Source of the DNA: Rhizobium sp. Q54
GTDB lineage: Bacteria > Bacteroidota > Bacteroidia > Flavobacteriales > Flavobacteriaceae
DNA: 6,507 bases
Assembly (NCBI GenBank): GCA_943324395.2
Contig: CALPLL020000102.1
Coordinates: forward strand, 1-6,507
Reading direction: 5' to 3'
The notes beneath the pieces were generated by a model. That model ran no database searches. It saw nothing but the letters and a program-made list of their open reading frames with translations, and was not told where the DNA came from. The translations under genes were made by a program, and so were the position numbers. This document shows positions 4,757 through 6,507 of this stretch, piece by piece. How positions within the stretch are numbered: position 1 is the first letter of the stretch; the number at the start of each line of letters is the position of its first letter.

Positions 4757-6507
4757 TTATTTTAATTCTAATATTAAAGCCGATTTACCTTCGATTTCAA
4801 TTTCTTTATTTAGATCAAAAGTTTTTCCTGACAATACATCTTTTCCTGATTTTAAATTTTGAATTGACTCTAAAAATCGGTTTGTTTTCAAAGTTTGTTT
4901 CTCAGAATTATTATTGATAATCACCATAACAGTTTCTTTTTCATTGTATCTGAAATACACATAAGCATTATTATCAGGAACATAATGGGTTGTTTTTCCT
5001 GAATGAATTACTTCTTTGGATTTTCTCCAAGTGAATAATTTTGATGAGAATTCGAAGAATTTTTGTTGTTCAGCTGTTCTTCCTTCTTTGTTAAAAGCAT
5101 TGTTTGTATCGCCATTCCAACCCCCAGGAAAATCTCTTCTAATATCGGCATCACCTTTTCCTTTATCGCCTTTCATTCCAATTTCTGAACCGTAATATAA
5201 TTGTGGAATTCCTCGAACGGTAGCGATTAATGTCATCGCCATTTGATACTTTTTGAAATCACTTTTGTAAATTTCATTGAATCTTCCGGTATCATGATTT
5301 TCAGCAAAAACCAATAAATTATTCGGATTAGGATATAAGAAATCATTAGCAAAATTATCATAAACTTGAATCATTCCTCTGTCCCAAGATTGACGATCTT
5401 CATTAAAAACGTTGCCTATTGCATCGTGCAATGTAAAATCCATTACACTTGGCAAATTTGAATTGTAACTTTGGATAGCACCAATTTTACTGTCTTTTTG
5501 CCAATACGACATTTGCGCTTGATCGTGCATCCAAACTTCTCCTACAATGTTAAAATGAGGGTATTCATCAGTAATTGATTTTGTCCATTTTGAAATTCCC
5601 TCTTTGTCATTATAAGAATAAGTATCTACTCTGAAACCATCTAAATCGGCATATTCAATCCACCAAATTGCATTTTGAGTTAAGTAATTTAAAACTAATG
5701 GATTCGATTGATTTAAATCGGGCATAGAGGGAACAAACCATCCGTCCATGCACTGTTTTGAGTCAATTTTCGAAGCATTTTTATCAAACTGCGTTGTCAT
5801 TCTATAATTAGACTGAGAATATCCAGGAAATTGATGAATCCAATTGTAAGTTGGTAAATCATTGTACATCCAGTGCTTCCAACCCCAGTGATTCGTCACA
5901 TAATCCATGATATTTTTCATTCCACGTTGGTGTAATTCCGCACTTAATTTAACGTATTCTTCATTGGTTCCATAACGTGGATCAATTTTATAAACGTCAG
6001 ATTGAGCGTAACCGTGGTAAGAATAATTTTCGTCATTGTCTTCGCAAAGTGGCGTTGGCCAAACTGCTGTTGCTCCTAATTCCTTAATGTAATCAAGGTT
6101 TTTTATTAATCCTTGAATATCACCTCCGTGTCTTCCACCTGGAAGAGAACGATTTGAAATTTCTTTCGTAGATTTTGAATTGTCGTTGTTCGGGTTTCCA
6201 TTTGCAAAACGATCCGGCATAATTAGATAAATCACATCAGAAGAATCGTAGCTTTTTCTGTATTTCGAATTTTCTCTTCTTGCTTTAAGGGAATAGTTTT
6301 GAGTAAATGATTTATTACCATTTTTGAATGTAAATACAAATTCTTGTGCTGCTATATTTTTAGTATCAATGGTAACAAATAAGTAATTTGGATTTTCTGT
6401 TTTTTGGATACTTTTTATAGTCAATCCATTTGAAACTGAAATTTCATTTTGGTTGATATTTTTCCCATAAAACATAATTTGAACTTCGGATAAATTCATA
6501 TCGCTCC
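4757..6507 (-). CDS. GH13 cyclomaltodextrinase/neopullulanase, SusA-like (5' end beyond right window edge)
   Basis: The frame stays open to the window edge. The codons before the ATG at 6499-6497 read xGG-AGC-GAT, so WSDMNLSEVQIMFYGKNI would be a continuous family motif and that Met is internal. Counting from this Met, 580 residues are visible; perhaps 30-40, including the signal peptide, are missing. An N-terminal beta domain of cyclomaltodextrinase type spans about 1-75. The GH13 barrel follows from about 88, starting VIYLIMPDRFANGN (89-102). It has DYVTNH (199-204), MPDLN (259-263), GFRVD with nucleophile Asp292, VGEVW with acid/base Glu321, and FAENHD (398-403) with Asp403. A beta-sandwich C-terminal domain (about 500-580) ends it. 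By analogy with SusA it would act in the periplasm on imported maltodextrins, cyclodextrins or pullulan fragments. It is upstream of the esterase and amylase genes in one operon; the promoter is not in the window. Confidence 0.95.
   Translation of the reverse strand, partial: SDMNLSEVQIMFYGKNINQNEISVSNGLTIKSIQKTENPNYLFVTIDTKNIAAQEFVFTFKNGNKSFTQNYSLKARRENSKYRKSYDSSDVIYLIMPDRFANGNPNNDNSKSTKEISNRSLPGGRHGGDIQGLIKNLDYIKELGATAVWPTPLCEDNDENYSYHGYAQSDVYKIDPRYGTNEEYVKLSAELHQRGMKNIMDYVTNHWGWKHWMYNDLPTYNWIHQFPGYSQSNYRMTTQFDKNASKIDSKQCMDGWFVPSMPDLNQSNPLVLNYLTQNAIWWIEYADLDGFRVDTYSYNDKEGISKWTKSITDEYPHFNIVGEVWMHDQAQMSYWQKDSKIGAIQSYNSNLPSVMDFTLHDAIGNVFNEDRQSWDRGMIQVYDNFANDFLYPNPNNLLVFAENHDTGRFNEIYKSDFKKYQMAMTLIATVRGIPQLYYGSEIGMKGDKGKGDADIRRDFPGGWNGDTNNAFNKEGRTAEQQKFFEFSSKLFTWRKSKEVIHSGKTTHYVPDNNAYVYFRYNEKETVMVIINNNSEKQTLKTNRFLESIQNLKSGKDVLSGKTFDLNKEIEIEGKSALILELK

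Noticed and set aside
2357..6507. The two GH13 genes as a recent tandem duplication.
   Set aside because: They differ in N-terminal domains, localisation signals and motif wording (VADLN/LAEAW versus MPDLN/VGEVW), so they are distinct subfamilies.

Overview
The window looks like chromosomal DNA from a Flavobacterium-like member of the Bacteroidota. The supporting signs are AT-rich sequence, TAnnTTTG-type -7 boxes about 20 nt before start codons, no Shine-Dalgarno sequences, a mevalonate-pathway gene, and a SusA/SusG-style starch locus. All six genes belong to known families. I see no RNA gene, CRISPR array, insertion sequence or phage gene. Gene-free gaps are all about 100 nt or shorter.

Layout: positions 1-473 (minus) hold the N-terminal part of diphosphomevalonate decarboxylase (mvaD), cut by the left edge. 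A 106-nt divergent intergenic region with one -7 box per direction separates it from tspO (580-1056, plus), a five-helix TspO/MBR membrane protein. tspO ends tail-to-tail with a flavoprotein of the HI0933/YhiN (BaiN/RdsA) family (1053-2267, minus), and their stop codons share four bases. Upstream of the flavoprotein is a compact 89-nt gap with its promoter and the strong hairpin terminator of the next operon.

Positions 2357-6507 (minus) are the distal part of a maltodextrin/starch-utilization operon. In transcription order it holds a SusA-type cyclomaltodextrinase/neopullulanase (true start beyond the right edge), an exported alpha/beta-hydrolase esterase 1 nt downstream, and a GH13 alpha-amylase lipoprotein 14 nt after that, then the terminator at 2308-2340. 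The inferred scheme is that the lipoprotein amylase cuts polysaccharide at the envelope and the SusA-like enzyme trims the imported oligosaccharides. The esterase acts on an unknown ester, perhaps a decorated glucan. SusC/SusD, transporter and regulator genes would be expected beyond the right edge but are not visible.

The points most worth checking are the esterase between two amylases, the possible rRNA-dihydrouridine role of the flavoprotein, a Trp-to-Cys change in the TspO pocket, a ten-residue insertion in MvaD, and a promoter overlapping a terminator. None of this amounts to a previously undescribed system.
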